Source of the DNA: Lelliottia nimipressuralis
Lineage (GTDB): Bacteria; Pseudomonadota; Gammaproteobacteria; Enterobacterales; Enterobacteriaceae
Reading direction: 5' to 3'
NCBI RefSeq assembly: GCF_004402045.1
Contig: NZ_SOMG01000001.1
Span: 1-64,000, forward strand
DNA: 64,000 bases
Of the stretch, positions 37,602 through 50,200 are shown piece by piece (position 1 is the stretch's first letter; each line of letters starts with the position of its first letter). A program made the translations under genes and the position numbers. The notes below the pieces were generated by a model that saw nothing but the letters and a program-made list of their open reading frames with translations, had not been told where the DNA came from and searched no databases.

Positions 37602-39777
37602 TTTTCCACTCCCGTCCGGTTGCTGCCTGCTGCTGCTGTTGCATGCGGCTGTTGTTCAGCGCCTGAGCTTTTGGCGCGTCCATCACCAGCATGCCCTCCT
37701 TGAGCACCACGACCCGTTCCACCAGTTCCAGCACCGGTACGCGGTGGGTGGCGACGATCAGGGTGCGGTGGCCGAGCCAGTCGCCCAGCCGCTGGATAAA
37801 TTCCCGCTCGGTGTGCTCGTCCAGCGAGGCGGTGGGTTCATCCATCAGCACGATATTCGGATCGCGCAGGAGCATACGCGCCAGCAGAATCGACTGGCGC
37901 TGACCGCCTGAGAGCCCCACGCCGTTTTCCATGATCGGGTAGTCCAGCCCCTTGGGCAGCTTCTGCACGAAGCCCGCCGCGCCGGTCAGTTCCAGCGCTT
38001 CGAAAATCTCTTCGTCGGTGGCGCGCGGCATGCCGAGGGTGATGTTTTCGCGCAGGGTGCCGTAAAACAGCCGCGCGTTCTGAGTCATAAAGCCGACGTT
38101 GCGCCGGACGTCGGCGACGTCGAGGTGCGGCAGGCTGAAGCCGTCGAGCCGCAGTTCGCCGGCCGCCAGATCCATCCCGCCCGCCATGGCCTGCAGCAGG
38201 GTCGATTTCCCGGCGCCGTTGCGCCCGAGGATCGCCACTTTTTCGCCCGGCCTGATCTCCAGACGGTTAATGCGCAGCGCCATGCGCGGATCCTCCGGGT
38301 GATAGCGGAACTGCGCCTGTTCAAAAAGATAGTGCCCGCGCAGCACGTCCTGGCGAATTGGCGTCTCTTCGCGCTGGTTCTCGGTGGGAAGCTGCATGAT
38401 GCTGTCCAGCCCCTCTTTTGCCGCTTTGACCTGCTGCCAGCGGGCCAGCACGCCGCACAGCGTCGCCATCGGGGCAATCATGCGGGAGGCCAGCATCGAC
38501 GCGGCAACCACCGAACCGGTGGTCAGGGTGCCGTCGATCACCATCGGCGCGCCGACCACGATCACGGCGGCGTAAACCAGGCTCTGGATGGTCATCCCCC
38601 AGCTGATCAGGTTCTGCGTCAGTTCGCGGGTGCGCAGGCCGGATTCCGCGGTGATCTGGATATAGCTGTTCCACTGCTGCAAAAAGCGGTTTTCCGCCTG
38701 CATCAGCTTGATGTCCTCCAGCCCCTGCACGCTCTCCACCAGCACCGCGTTGCGCAGGGTCGATTCATGGGCTGACTGCTTCGCCAGCTCTGCCAGCTTC
38801 TTCTGCAGCAGCAGGCCGGGCAGAACCATGATCACCGCCGCGACCGGCGCGATCCACGCCAGCTGCGGAGCGATGATCGCCAGCACCACCACGAACAGTA
38901 AAAAGAAGGGCAGGTCGACAATCGTCGAGATGGTGGACGAGGTCACCATCTCGCGGATCTGCTCCAGCTCGCGCAGCTGGGAAATAAAGCTGCCGGTGGA
39001 GCGGGGAATAGCGCTGTTGCGCAGCCGCAGGGCGTGGCCGAAGACGCGATCTGAAACGCGCATGTCCGAGCGTTTGCCCAGCAGATCCATAATGTGCCCG
39101 CGCGCCACGCGCAGCACGAAGCCAAACAGGGTGGCAATCAGCACCCCGATGGTCAGGACGTAAAGCGTCGGGTAAGACTGGGCGGGGATCACCCGGTCGT
39201 ACACCTGCATGGAAAAGACGATCCCGGAGAGCGACAGCACGTTGATAAACAGCGCGGCGAGCATCACCCAGCTGTAGGGCCGCAGGTCGCGCATCACCAG
39301 CCGGTAGAGCCAGTCCGGGCGATATTTTGAGATGTAGGCGTCCACGCGGCTGTCCTTCAGCGCGGCGAGAGGTCGCAGGGCAATAACGTGGCGGATGGCG
39401 GGCAGCATCGCTGTCATCGACAGCCGGTTGGTGTAGGTCTCATCGCCGAAAAAGCTGACCTCCAGCGTATCGTCTCCGTCGAAATGCTCGATCACGCCGA
39501 CCCTGCCGTCGTCCATCGCCACCACTACCGGCAAACGCCAGCTGTTGATCGCCTCCTGGCCGCCGGTAAGCAGCTGAAACGACAGCCCCGCCTCGCGTGC
39601 CAGCTGGGTGAGGGCGGGTACCATCGGTTTGCCCTTCAGCCACGGCGCACCCGCCAGCAGCGCGCCGGGAGAGCAGGCGACGCGGTAGCGCGTGGCGACA
39701 AAGCCAAAGGCCTGTGCCCACTGGGCCAGGGCCTCATCCGTCATGTTTTCACCTTGCGGGATATCACGCTGCTTCAT
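37582..39777 (-). CDS. bapC: Type I secretion ABC transporter (BapC/LapB-like)
   Basis: 731 residues. The N-terminus is a C39-peptidase-like domain (1-135) with no obvious canonical catalytic Cys-His arrangement. Six membrane helices (about 170-440) follow, and then the nucleotide-binding domain with LGRNGAGKST, LSGGQRQSILLARML and IVLMDEPTASLDEHT. It powers export of the adhesin. The ATG at 39777 overlaps the upstream TolC-like stop (ATGA); a second ATG 11 codons in also has a good ribosome site. Confidence 0.92.
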   Translation of the reverse strand: MKQRDIPQGENMTDEALAQWAQAFGFVATRYRVACSPGALLAGAPWLKGKPMVPALTQLAREAGLSFQLLTGGQEAINSWRLPVVVAMDDGRVGVIEHFDGDDTLEVSFFGDETYTNRLSMTAMLPAIRHVIALRPLAALKDSRVDAYISKYRPDWLYRLVMRDLRPYSWVMLAALFINVLSLSGIVFSMQVYDRVIPAQSYPTLYVLTIGVLIATLFGFVLRVARGHIMDLLGKRSDMRVSDRVFGHALRLRNSAIPRSTGSFISQLRELEQIREMVTSSTISTIVDLPFFLLFVVVLAIIAPQLAWIAPVAAVIMVLPGLLLQKKLAELAKQSAHESTLRNAVLVESVQGLEDIKLMQAENRFLQQWNSYIQITAESGLRTRELTQNLISWGMTIQSLVYAAVIVVGAPMVIDGTLTTGSVVAASMLASRMIAPMATLCGVLARWQQVKAAKEGLDSIMQLPTENQREETPIRQDVLRGHYLFEQAQFRYHPEDPRMALRINRLEIRPGEKVAILGRNGAGKSTLLQAMAGGMDLAAGELRLDGFSLPHLDVADVRRNVGFMTQNARLFYGTLRENITLGMPRATDEEIFEALELTGAAGFVQKLPKGLDYPIMENGVGLSGGQRQSILLARMLLRDPNIVLMDEPTASLDEHTEREFIQRLGDWLGHRTLIVATHRVPVLELVERVVVLKEGMLVMDAPKAQALNNSRMQQQQQAATGREWKNENQSA

Positions 39778-41177
39778 GGCTGGATCTCCACGGTCTGGAT
39801 GGTGCGGTTATCAAGGTCAAACGCATGACGCAATTGTCCGGTGTTATATAAGCAGTTGAGCTGGAGCTGGTGCAGTTGACCAAGGGTCTGCTGCTGGGTG
39901 AAGCGCGCCTGGTAGACCTCCTGCTCGGCGTTGAGCACGTCGAGCAGCGGGCGCGAGCCGAGATCGAGATACTGCTGCTGGTACAGCTCGCGGGTGCGGG
40001 CGCTGAGCGCTTCCTGGCGGCCCTGAATTTGCAGCGTACTTTGCAGGCTCATCACCTGGCTGCGGGCTTCAAGCAGTTTCTGGCGGACATCAAGACGCGT
40101 GCGCTGAATGGTGGACTGCGCCGCTTCCACCGCGTGTCCGGCGGCGTTACGCCGGGCGGTGAGGCCGCCGCCCTGATAGAGCGGCATCTGCACTTTTACC
40201 CATGCGGAATACTGGGTGCGATCCCGCGTGTCGCTGCCCGCATAGCGATCGTTCATGTAGTGGCGCACCTCCGGCTCCAGCGAGACGGTTGGCGTCATCT
40301 GCGCGTCAGCGTAGTCGAGGTTAGCCTGCGCGACGTTAGCCTGCGCCCAGGCGGCGAGTACCGCGGGAACCAGACGGTCGTCCGGCTCGGCGATGTTGCA
40401 GCTCCGGCCCAGCTTTTGCGGGAAATCATTGCTGATCGCGTTCAGGCTGTTCCAGCCGAGAAAGCTCATCAGCGTGGCGCGGGCGCTGTCCAGGCTGGCC
40501 TGGTACTGCATCAGCTGGGCGCGCGCGCCTTCGATACGGGCATCGGTTTGCACAACGTCAGAGAGCGAGGTGGCCCCTTCGTCATTACGCTGGCGGGTCA
40601 GCGTGCCGATGGAGGAGAGGGCCTCAAGCTGCTCTTTGGCGGTATCCACCATCTGCTGCCACGTTTGCACCTGCACCATGGCGATGGCGGTATCGTGGGC
40701 GATGGTGTCGATGCTCACCAGCACGTTGGCCTGCTGCTGGGCAACGCCGGCGCTCTCGGCGCGCACCTGGCTTGCCACCTTGCCGAAATCGTAGAGCATT
40801 TGTGAGAGAGAAAGCACCAGCGACGGCGTAAAGCCGTTCTGGTCGCCGTCGTGGGAGTAACCGTTGTCCACGCCGGCATTAATCTGCGGATAGTATTTTG
40901 ATTTAGCGACGTCGACCTCTTCGCTCTGCTCGTAGAGTTTTCCCACCGCTTCGCTGATGGCCGGGTGCCAGGTGACGGCACGGTTGACGGCGTCGCCAAG
41001 CTGTAACGAACCGGGAGCGGCTTTGCCAGCCACCGGGGCCACACGGCCGTTGAGCGAGGGGAGTTCCTGCGTTTCGCGAAGCTGTCCGGTATTGATCGTT
41101 GCCGCCGGATTCGCGCACAGAGCGGGCACAGATATCAGGCAGCACGAGAGCCACCAGTAAGGCATCTTCATTCCCAT
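39774..41177 (-). CDS. bapB: TolC-family outer membrane protein (BapB/LapE-like)
   Basis: A 467-residue outer membrane efflux protein with an N-terminal signal peptide (cleavage after PALCA, about residue 22). It has the internally repeated coiled-coil/beta organisation of TolC proteins (for example VAKSKYYPQINAGVDNGYS and LDYADAQMTPTVSLEPEVRHY). It is the outer membrane pore of the dedicated type I system. Starts at 41177, 41171 and 41165 are all possible; the first has GGGA at 7 nt. Confidence 0.9.
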   Translation of the reverse strand: MGMKMPYWWLSCCLISVPALCANPAATINTGQLRETQELPSLNGRVAPVAGKAAPGSLQLGDAVNRAVTWHPAISEAVGKLYEQSEEVDVAKSKYYPQINAGVDNGYSHDGDQNGFTPSLVLSLSQMLYDFGKVASQVRAESAGVAQQQANVLVSIDTIAHDTAIAMVQVQTWQQMVDTAKEQLEALSSIGTLTRQRNDEGATSLSDVVQTDARIEGARAQLMQYQASLDSARATLMSFLGWNSLNAISNDFPQKLGRSCNIAEPDDRLVPAVLAAWAQANVAQANLDYADAQMTPTVSLEPEVRHYMNDRYAGSDTRDRTQYSAWVKVQMPLYQGGGLTARRNAAGHAVEAAQSTIQRTRLDVRQKLLEARSQVMSLQSTLQIQGRQEALSARTRELYQQQYLDLGSRPLLDVLNAEQEVYQARFTQQQTLGQLHQLQLNCLYNTGQLRHAFDLDNRTIQTVEIQP

Positions 41178-41257
41178 GTCATGTCCCTAATAAAATAAGT
41201 ACAGCTTTATTGTTATGCCCGGGCGCTGCGCGCCCGGGTCAACTGTTGCAGGTGCTA

Positions 41258-44200
41258 TCAGGTAATGATGTGTTGCTGGTTAACAAGCTCGTCGTAGGTG
41301 GTCTGAACGCCATCAAGCGTAACGAGTGCAGTATTAGTGTAGGTGCCCCCTGCACCGTCACGGTCGATGGAGATCACGGTATTGCCATTACTATTAGTGA
41401 CATGGAGATAATTTCCGAGCGTCGAGGCGCTACCGTTCCAGCCCACCAGCAGATCGCCGATGTCGATTTTGTCCCCCTGCGCCAGCGAGAAGCCGTTCCA
41501 GTGATCGCCCACGGTGCTGCTGACGTTACCCGCCGTGGCATTCCCCACCGTACTGTTCAGCACCTGGTAAATCAGCGTATCGCCGTAGGCCGTGCCGGTG
41601 ATGGCGTCGTTATGCTCCGAGCTGATGAACTGCGGCGCCATATTGATGGTCAGCGTGGCGGTATCCGTGTTGCCGTTGGCATCGGTCAGGGTGTAGTTGA
41701 AGGTCTCCTTCGTGGTCATGGTTGAGAGCGATACCCCGCTGTTGAGGGTATAGGTGTAATGGCCGTCCGCGCCGATCGCCAGGATGCCGTAATGGCCGGT
41801 GATGTTCACCGTTGCGCTGCCGGTGTACGGATCCAGCGTGGTGGCCACGCCGTTGTAGTCGGTCACGCTCAGGCGGGTATCCACCGAGTGCAGCTGATCC
41901 AGCACGCCGCCAGAGTCTGTTCCGTCGAAGATATTGCCGTTAACGGTATGGCTGCCGGTGACGTCGAAATCACTCAGCGAGTAGGTGGTGCCGTTTACGC
42001 TCGGGGTAATGGTGATGTTCCCGACGCTGAGCCCCGGTACGCTGCCTGTATAGCTCAGCGTATAGGTCCCGGCGTTGAGATCCAGCCCGGTCAGCGGGAC
42101 GTCGATACTGCCGCCTACCAGAGGAATAAGTGCCAGAGAGCCACCGCTGAAGGAGCCTGAGCGCACAACATTGGTACCGTCGCTGATTGACCAGTTCACC
42201 GTGAGTCCGCCCAGCGCCAGCACCGAGGCCACGTCAAAGTGCAGCGACGCGTTATGCAACGCAGTGTTTGGATCCACCACGAAGGTCCCGTTCCCGTTGC
42301 CCTGGGTGGGCGAGAACAGCGCCGTCGTCCAACTGGCGGTACCCACGGTAGTATCCGAATAGGCAGACGTGTGGTGCACCGAGGTGAGGTCCATTGTGGT
42401 GCTGACATCGTTAACCGCATTCATCGCCTGCGCGGTTGGGGTGATGTTAAGCGATGCCGTATCCTTCGAGCCGTCAGGCGCGGTAACGGTATAGACGAAG
42501 GTGTCCGGCGTGCTGATATGGTCCGCACCCACGCCGCTTCTCAGGGTATAGGTGTACTGACCGGACGAATTAATGGTCAGCGTGCCGTATTCCCCCTGAA
42601 TGTCGGTTGTTCCACTGCTGTTGACCGTCACGCCGTTCACTTCCGTGACCACGGTACCCGCCGGAACAGGGTCATTCGCCAGTACATCGCCCGTGGTCGC
42701 CTCGCTGATACTCGCCACGCTGTAGACATGATCCTGCAGGACGCTCAGCGTGTAGCCCGTCAGGACGGCGATCCCCGAGGCGGTATTGAGTAAGAACAGG
42801 TACTCCCCGGCAGGTAGGTTAAGCGTCAGCTGAGGCGAGGTGCCTCCCAGCAGCGGGGCGCGCAGCCAGCCCGACTCGACGCGGACCTGCTCGAAGGTCT
42901 GGGTCGCATTGTTGAACTTATAGACGTACAGATCGAACACCGATGCCAGCGCCACGCCGCCCACGGAGGCCTGGATGGTCATGGTGCGGGTGGTGCCTTC
43001 CTCCACGTTATAGATAATGGGGTTGGTCATGTCGTCCAGCAGATTCAGCCCCAGCGTGTTGCCGAGATTAATGCCCACCAGAGTAAAGCCGCCCTGAGAT
43101 GACGCACCGTTATTAATCTCGCTTACGGTAGTGTCAAAGGTCAGCGAGGCCGTGTCGTCCACCGCCACAATACCGTTGACTACCGTACCGGCACCGAGCG
43201 ACAGCACCAGGTTCGCCGACGCGCTCACGCCGTTGTGGGTGATGGTGTAGGTGAAGCTCTCCGTGCGGCCAATGATCGCGGCGCTGGTGTCGGTCAGGCT
43301 GTAGGTGTAGCTGCCGTCGCGGTTAATGGTCAGCGTACCGTACTGGCCCTGGATCACCGTGCCGTCGGCGTTCACGCTGGTGGTCACGCCCAGCGCGTTA
43401 GTGACCGCAGAGATAGTGGTTCCTGCTGGAGCGTTGTCGCTGCCGGCGGTCGGATCCGTATCCAGGATCACGTTGCCGTTGAGGCTGGTTTCACCTGTGA
43501 CCGTACCCGGACCGGTCTCTTTCACCGCCACATCAAGGCTGGTGTAGGAGCCGGTTGCAAGTAGGTTGGTGTTATAGCTGAGCACGCGATAGTCGCCGTC
43601 GGCCAGCCCGCTCAGGTTCAGCGACACGCCGGTGGCGCCCAGCGTCAGCAGATCGGCAAACTGCGGTTGGCCGGTATCTACCACGGTGGTCCAGGCGCCG
43701 TTGACGTAATGCTGAACCACCAGCTCAAGGGTGTTGAGCAGGGAGAGCACCGCCCCCGTGGCGTTGGCATTCACTACGATATCGGCGCTGCCGCCGCTGA
43801 CCACCGTGAAGTTCACCTGCGCGGTGTCATTTCCCAACAGCGTCAGGACGTTGCCCACGGCGCCGACCAGCAGGAAACCGTAATCGCTGTACTGGCTGTT
43901 GGTCACGGTCGCCGTGGTGCTGAGGTTCAGCTCTTCGACGTTATTGCTGGCGGAGAGCGGCACCACCGGCGCAAGGGCGGAGCCGGGCAGCGAGGTGTTG
44001 CCCGCGACGTCGGTGGCGGTGATCTGCAGCGTCTGGCCTTCGGTCTGCTTGTTGGTGAAGGTGTAGCTGTACGTACCGTTGCTGCCCGCGGTGGCAGTCA
44101 CCGTCGAACCATCCGCAAGGCGAATAGCGACGGTGCTGCCTGCTTCAGCATTCCCGGTCAGTACGCTACCGTCGGCATTAAAGGTCCCGGTAGGTGCCGT

Positions 44201-47200
44201 TGGGGCGGTCGTATCGACAATAATCGTCGTTACGGCTGAAGCCACGCTGGTGTTGCCCGCCGCATCGGTGGCCGTGGCGGTGAAGTTATGCGTGCCTTCT
44301 GCCAGCGTGGTGCTGGTTTGCGGCAGGGTCCAGTTGCCGCTGGAATCGGCGGTGACCGTGCCCACCAGCGTAATGCCATCGTAAATCCGGACCGTGGCAT
44401 TCGCTTCGGCGGTGCCGTTCAGCGTTGGACGCGTGTCGTTGGTCGGGTTCGTGCCGGTTATCGGTCCGGTAACGCTGCCGACATCATCAATCACTGAACT
44501 GATGACCGGTGCGCCCGGCGCGAGGGTATCGACGTTAATGACATACCCGGTGGTGGGCGCGCTGGCGTTGCCCACCGCATCGGTGGCGGTAAAGGTCAAA
44601 TTGTGCGGACCGTTGCCCAGCGCCGGTGATGGCGTAAAGCTCCACGCCCCGCCGGTCGCCGTCACGCTGCCGATTTGCACGCCGTTATCAAAGATTTTCA
44701 CCGTGGCCCCGGCTTCCGCCGTGCCGGTGAGAGTAGGCTGTGCGTCGTTGGTCACGCCGCCGTTGGCGATCGGCGTGGCGGCATTGCCCACGTCATCCAC
44801 AATGCTGGTCAGTACCGGCAGCGCCGGCGGCGTGGTGTCGACAGTGAGGCTAAAGTTTGCCGACGACACGCTGGTGTTCCCTGCTGCATCCGTGGCCTGC
44901 GCGGTGAAGCTGTGCGGACCACTCGCCAGCGTGGTGGTGAGCAAGATACTCCAGCTCCCGCTGCCGTCCGCGGTGCCCGTTCCGACAAGCGTGGTTCCTT
45001 CATAGATCTTCACGGTGGCAAACGGTTCGCTGGTCCCGACAAGCCGCGGTAAGTTGTCGTCGGTTGTCTGCCCTGACGTGAGCGGGCCGGTAATGCTGCC
45101 CACGTCGTCTATTGCCTGGCTGATGACCGGCGCGTTTGGCGCCGTGGTATCAACAACCAGGGTAAAGTTCGGCGAGGTCGGGCTGACGTTGCCCGCTGCA
45201 TCGGTGACCGTGGCGGTCCAGGTATGGCTGCCACTCGCCAGCGGCGTTGACGGCGTAAAGCTCCATGCGCCGCTGCCGTCCGCCTGAACGGTTCCTACAG
45301 GCTGCCCGTTTTCATACACGGTAACCGTGGCGTTGGCCGTTGCGGTGCCGTTCAGCGTCGGGGTGGTGTCGTCGGTGCTCTGCCCGGAAGAGAGCGGGTT
45401 TTGAATGCTGCCCGCGTTGTCACCCGCAGTCGAAATGACGGGCGCTGACGGTGCGACCGTATCCACCGTCAGGTTAAACGGCGCAGTCGTGCTGCCAGTG
45501 TTGCCTGCCGGGTCGGTGGCGTTGAAGGTGATAGCGTGCGGCCCTTCGCCCAGATCGGTGCCCGGGGTGAAGGTCCAGCTGCCCAGGGCATTTACCACTG
45601 CAGTACCGATTTCGCTGCCGTCGACAATGACATGTACCGTGGCACCTACGTCGCCCGTACCGTTGAAGGTCGGACGCGCGTCGTTAGTGGTGTTGCCCGA
45701 CGTGAGCGTCCCGGTCACTGGACCGACATCGTCAATCACGCTGGTAACGACCGGCACTGCAGGGGCTGCGGTATCGACGGTAAAGGCGAAGACCGGCGAG
45801 TTAGCCGAGGCGTTGCCTGCCGCATCCGTTGCATACGCGCGCAGGGAGTAGCTCCCGTCGCCCAGCGGCGTGGTTGGGATAAAGGACCAGTTCCCGCTTC
45901 CGTCAACGGTCGCAAGACCAATCTCCGTCCCGTTATTCATGATGTGGATAGTGCTGCCTGCCTGTCCGGTACCGCCGATCGTTGGGGTATTGTCGTTGGT
46001 CACCTGCCCGCTGGTGAGGTTGCCCATGACGCCGCCAGGGACGTTGTCATTCACCGTATCCAGGGTTGGAACCGTCGGTGCCGTCAGGTCAACTACTATG
46101 CTCCAGGCGTTTGACACCAGGCTGAGGTTGCCCTGCGGATCGGTCGCCTGCACGGTAAAGCTGTGCGGGCCTTCGCCGAGGGCGGTGTCAGGGGTAAACG
46201 TCCACGCGCCAGAGCTATCAGCCGTCACCACGGCAATCTGCGTGCCGCCGTCGAAAATGGTCACTACGCTGTTTGCGTCCGCTGTCCCTGAAAGGGTTGG
46301 CGTGGCGTCGTTGGTTGGGCCACCGCTGACGACCGTAGTGGCGGCATTACCCACATTATCCGTTACGCTGGTGATGACCGGCGTGGTGGAAATTGTATCT
46401 ACAACAATAGTGAAGTCCGCTGAAGGACCGCTCTGATTCCCCGCCGGATCGGTCTCGCGGATGGTCAGGACATTATTGCCTTCCGCCAGGGCGGACGTTG
46501 TGTAGCTCCAGTTACCGGTATTGCCAACGACCACGCTGCCCAGCAGCGTCCCGTTGCTGTAGACGGAAATGGTATCGCCCACCGCGCCGGTGCCGGTAAG
46601 GGTCGGCTGGTTGTCGTTGGTGGTCTGGCCGCTGGTCAGCGGACCGGTACCGGGGCCGACGTCGTCAATCACCGCACCAATGGACGGCGTGCCAGGTGCA
46701 GTGAGGTCGACGGTGACGCTGGCGGCCGGAGAGCGGCCGCTGGTCTGGCTATTGAGGGTCGCGGTGACCTCAAAGGTGTGCAGCCCTTCGCCAAGGGCGG
46801 CTGGCGTATAACTCCAGTTGCCACTGCCGTCGGCGGTGACCGTCGACACGGGCGTCACGCCACCGTCCTGATAGATGGTGATCAGGCTTCCCGCCTGAGC
46901 CGTGCCGGTGAGGGTAGGGGTGGTGTCGTTGGTGGTTTTGTCTTTCACATCGCCGGTGATCGGAGCGACGTCATCAACGATCGCCGTGATAACGGGCACC
47001 TGCGGCAGGTCGAGCGGTGAATCGGTAACGTTAAACGTCGCGCCAGGGCTGGTATTGCCTGCGGCATCGGTGGCGGTCACGGTCAGCGTGGTCGGATCCA
47101 GCTGCGCCGGACTCAGCGCAATAGAGAAACTGCCGTCGCTGGCGACAACGCCGGTACCAATGACGACGCTAACGTCTTTCACGGTAATGGTACTTCCTGC

Positions 47201-50200
47201 CTCGGCGGTACCGGTCAGCGGTGTCCCTTCCTGAGCCAGGGCCATATTGATCGGGTCAGCCGGCGCGGCGGTATCCACCGTCACGCTCAGCGGTGCTGAA
47301 CTTCCTGACGTGTTACCGGCAGGATCGACAGACGAGACGGTGAAGGTATGCGGGCCATCCGACAGCGTTGTGCCGGCGGTCCAGCTCCAGCTGCCGTCCG
47401 GTTGTATCGTGACCGGCACCACGGACGGGGTGCCGTCGACGGAGACGATAACGCTGGTGCCGGGTTCGCTGGTCCCGGTAAGGGTCGGCGTGTTGTCCTT
47501 CGTGTAGAGCACATTGCCTGAAAGCGTGCTGGGGGTGATGGAGTCGATCTGCGGGATCTCAGGCGCAACGGTATCCAGTGTGACGGTAAAGACCGAACTC
47601 GGCGCACTGACGTTGCCCGCCGCGTCCACGCCCGCTACGGTGATGTTCAGCGGGCCGTCCGTTTGTGTCGGCAGAATGAGGCTCCATTCGCCGTTAACCA
47701 CATCGACACGCCCCAGCTCTACGCCGTTGTTATAGACGATTACCGTCTCGCCGTTGACGCCGGTTCCGCCCACTGTTGGCGTGGTATCCGTGGTGTAGCC
47801 ACCGTTTGGCTCGCCGCCCACGGCGCTAATCACCGGCGTAGCCGGTGCCACAGTATCGACGGTAATCGTAATCGCCGGAGACGGGTCAGAGACGTTACCC
47901 GCCTCATCGGTGGCGGTGGCGGTATAGACGTGGCTGCCCTCCGCAATGTCGCTGCCAGGGCGCCAGCTCCAGTTGCCGTTGCTGTCCACCGTGACGGTGC
48001 CAACGATGGACGGTGTGCCGCCGTTGACGGTGTCAGTGATGTTGATTACGTCGTTCGGCGTGCCGGTGCCGCTCAGGACCGGGCGTGGATCGTTGGTGGT
48101 TCCGCCGTCGGGAACGGGGCCGGTGATCTGGGTGACGCTGTCGGTAATAACCGGTGCCGCAGGCGTAGCCGGCGCGTCGGTATCAATGGTGATGGTTACC
48201 GGCTGCGACGGGGCGCTTTCGTTACCCGTGCCGTCCGTGTTGGTGACGGTCAGTGTAATGTCATAGGTGCCGCTGGCTAACGGGGTGGCTGGCGTCCAGC
48301 TCCAGTTGCCGGTGCCGTCCACGACGACATCGTCAAGTTTGACGCCGCCGTTGTAGATCGTCACGGTATCGCCCGGATTGCCGGAACCGCTCAGGGTCGG
48401 CGTGGTGTCGCGGGTCGTTTCTCCCGGGTTCAGCGAGATTACTGTGCCATCAGGATTGACGGTAATTGCCGGGATATCCGGCGTGGCCGGCGCGACGGTA
48501 TCTATCGTCAGGTTAAACGGGCTGGAGATGGTGGTATTGCCGGCGGCATCCGTGGCGTGAACCGTCAGCGAATGCGGGCCGTCGGTGAGCGGAGTAACGG
48601 GCGTAAAGCTCCAGCCGCCGCTGCCGTCGAGGGTGGCGGTGCCGAGCAGGGTGGCACCGTCATAAACGGTGATCACCGCATCAGCCGGGGCGGAGCCCTG
48701 CAGCAGCGGTTGGGTGTCATCCGTGGTATCACCGCTGCTGAGCGTGCCCTGAACGCCGCCGACATCATCGGTGACGGTGGCGATGGTTGCTGCTGTTGGC
48801 GGTGTGGTATCGACGGTAAGGGTGAAGCCGGTTGACGGTAGGCTGGTGTTACCCGCCGCGTCGGTGGCGACGGCGGTAAAGCTATGAGGACCCTCACCAA
48901 GCGGTGCGGTGAGGGTATAGGTCCACGTGCCGCTGCTGTCGACCGGGAGCGTAACAAGATTTGTGCCATCCAGGCGAATGGTGACCATTGAGCCCGGTTC
49001 AGCGGTGCCGTTGACCGTTGGCAGGGTGTCGTTGGTGCTGTCGTTAGGGTTGAGCGCACCGAGGCGCTCCGGCACATCATCCACCACCTGGGTAATGACC
49101 GGGGCAGCAGGCGCGACGCTGTCAATCGTCAGAGTCCAGGTGTTGGAGACGCCGCTGGTGTTACCTGCCGCGTCGGTCGCGACGGCGGTCAGGGCGTGCG
49201 GACCCTCACCGATCGGCGAAGAAGGCGTAAAGATCCATACGCCAAGGCCATTGGCGACGGTCGTACCAATATCAACGCCGTCCACGCGGAGGGTGACCGT
49301 CGCGTTTGCTTCAGCGGTACCGCTGAGCGTCGGGGTGGAATCATTGGTGGTTTCATTAATGTCGAGCGAGCCGGTGCGCCCGGGAACATCATCCACGACC
49401 TGCGAAATCACCGGAGCGGCAGGCGCGGTTCCGTCAACGTTTATCGTCCACGCGCTTGAGATGCCGCTCTGGTTACCGGCGGCATCCGACGCGGTTGCCG
49501 TCAGCACGTGGGCGCCATCGCCCAGCGGTGAGGGCGGCGTAAAGCTCCACAGGCCGGATGAGGGGACAACCACCGTACCAAGGATATCGCTGCCGCTGGA
49601 AATCGTGATGGTCGAACCCGCCTCGCCTGTGCCGTTCAGGGTCGGGGCCCGGTCGTTGGTGATCCCGTTCTGGCCCACGGGCCCGATGGTGGCCTGCACG
49701 TCATCAGTAACCGCAATGATGACTGGGGTCTGCGGCGGGGTAATGTCCGGAGCCGCAGCGGCGGTTGCGGGTCCCGTGTTGCCTGCCGCATCGGTGGCGT
49801 CTGCGGTCAGGACTTCGCCGTTGAGCTTCGGTGGGGTTAGCGTCAGGCTGAAGTTACCCTGGCTATCGGCAACGGGCGTGCCAAGGATAACGTCGCCTTC
49901 ACGGATAGTCACCGTGCTGCCCGGCTCTGCGATGCCGCTGATGGTACCGCCATCATTCGATACGACGAGATTACCCGGGGCAGTCGGCGGCGTGGTGTCT
50001 ACAGTGAAATTAACAGGCGTTGATGCCGCGCTCTGGTTTCCGGCGGCATCGGTTTCAGTGACGGTTATCGAATGTGCCCCGTCCGGGAGCGGGCCGTTCG
50101 GTGTGACGCTCCAGGTGCCGTTGGGCTGCACCGTCGTTGTGCCAACTACCACGCCGTTATCGTAAATGGTGATGGTTCCGCCGGGCTCGCCGGTTCCCGC

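Noticed and set aside
48927..50165. Long plus-strand open frame (412 codons) and several similar ones inside the adhesin gene
   Set aside because: They are antisense to the bapA repeats, arise from the repetitive GC-biased coding sequence, show Val/Pro/Ser-rich translation without any family, and lack ribosome sites.
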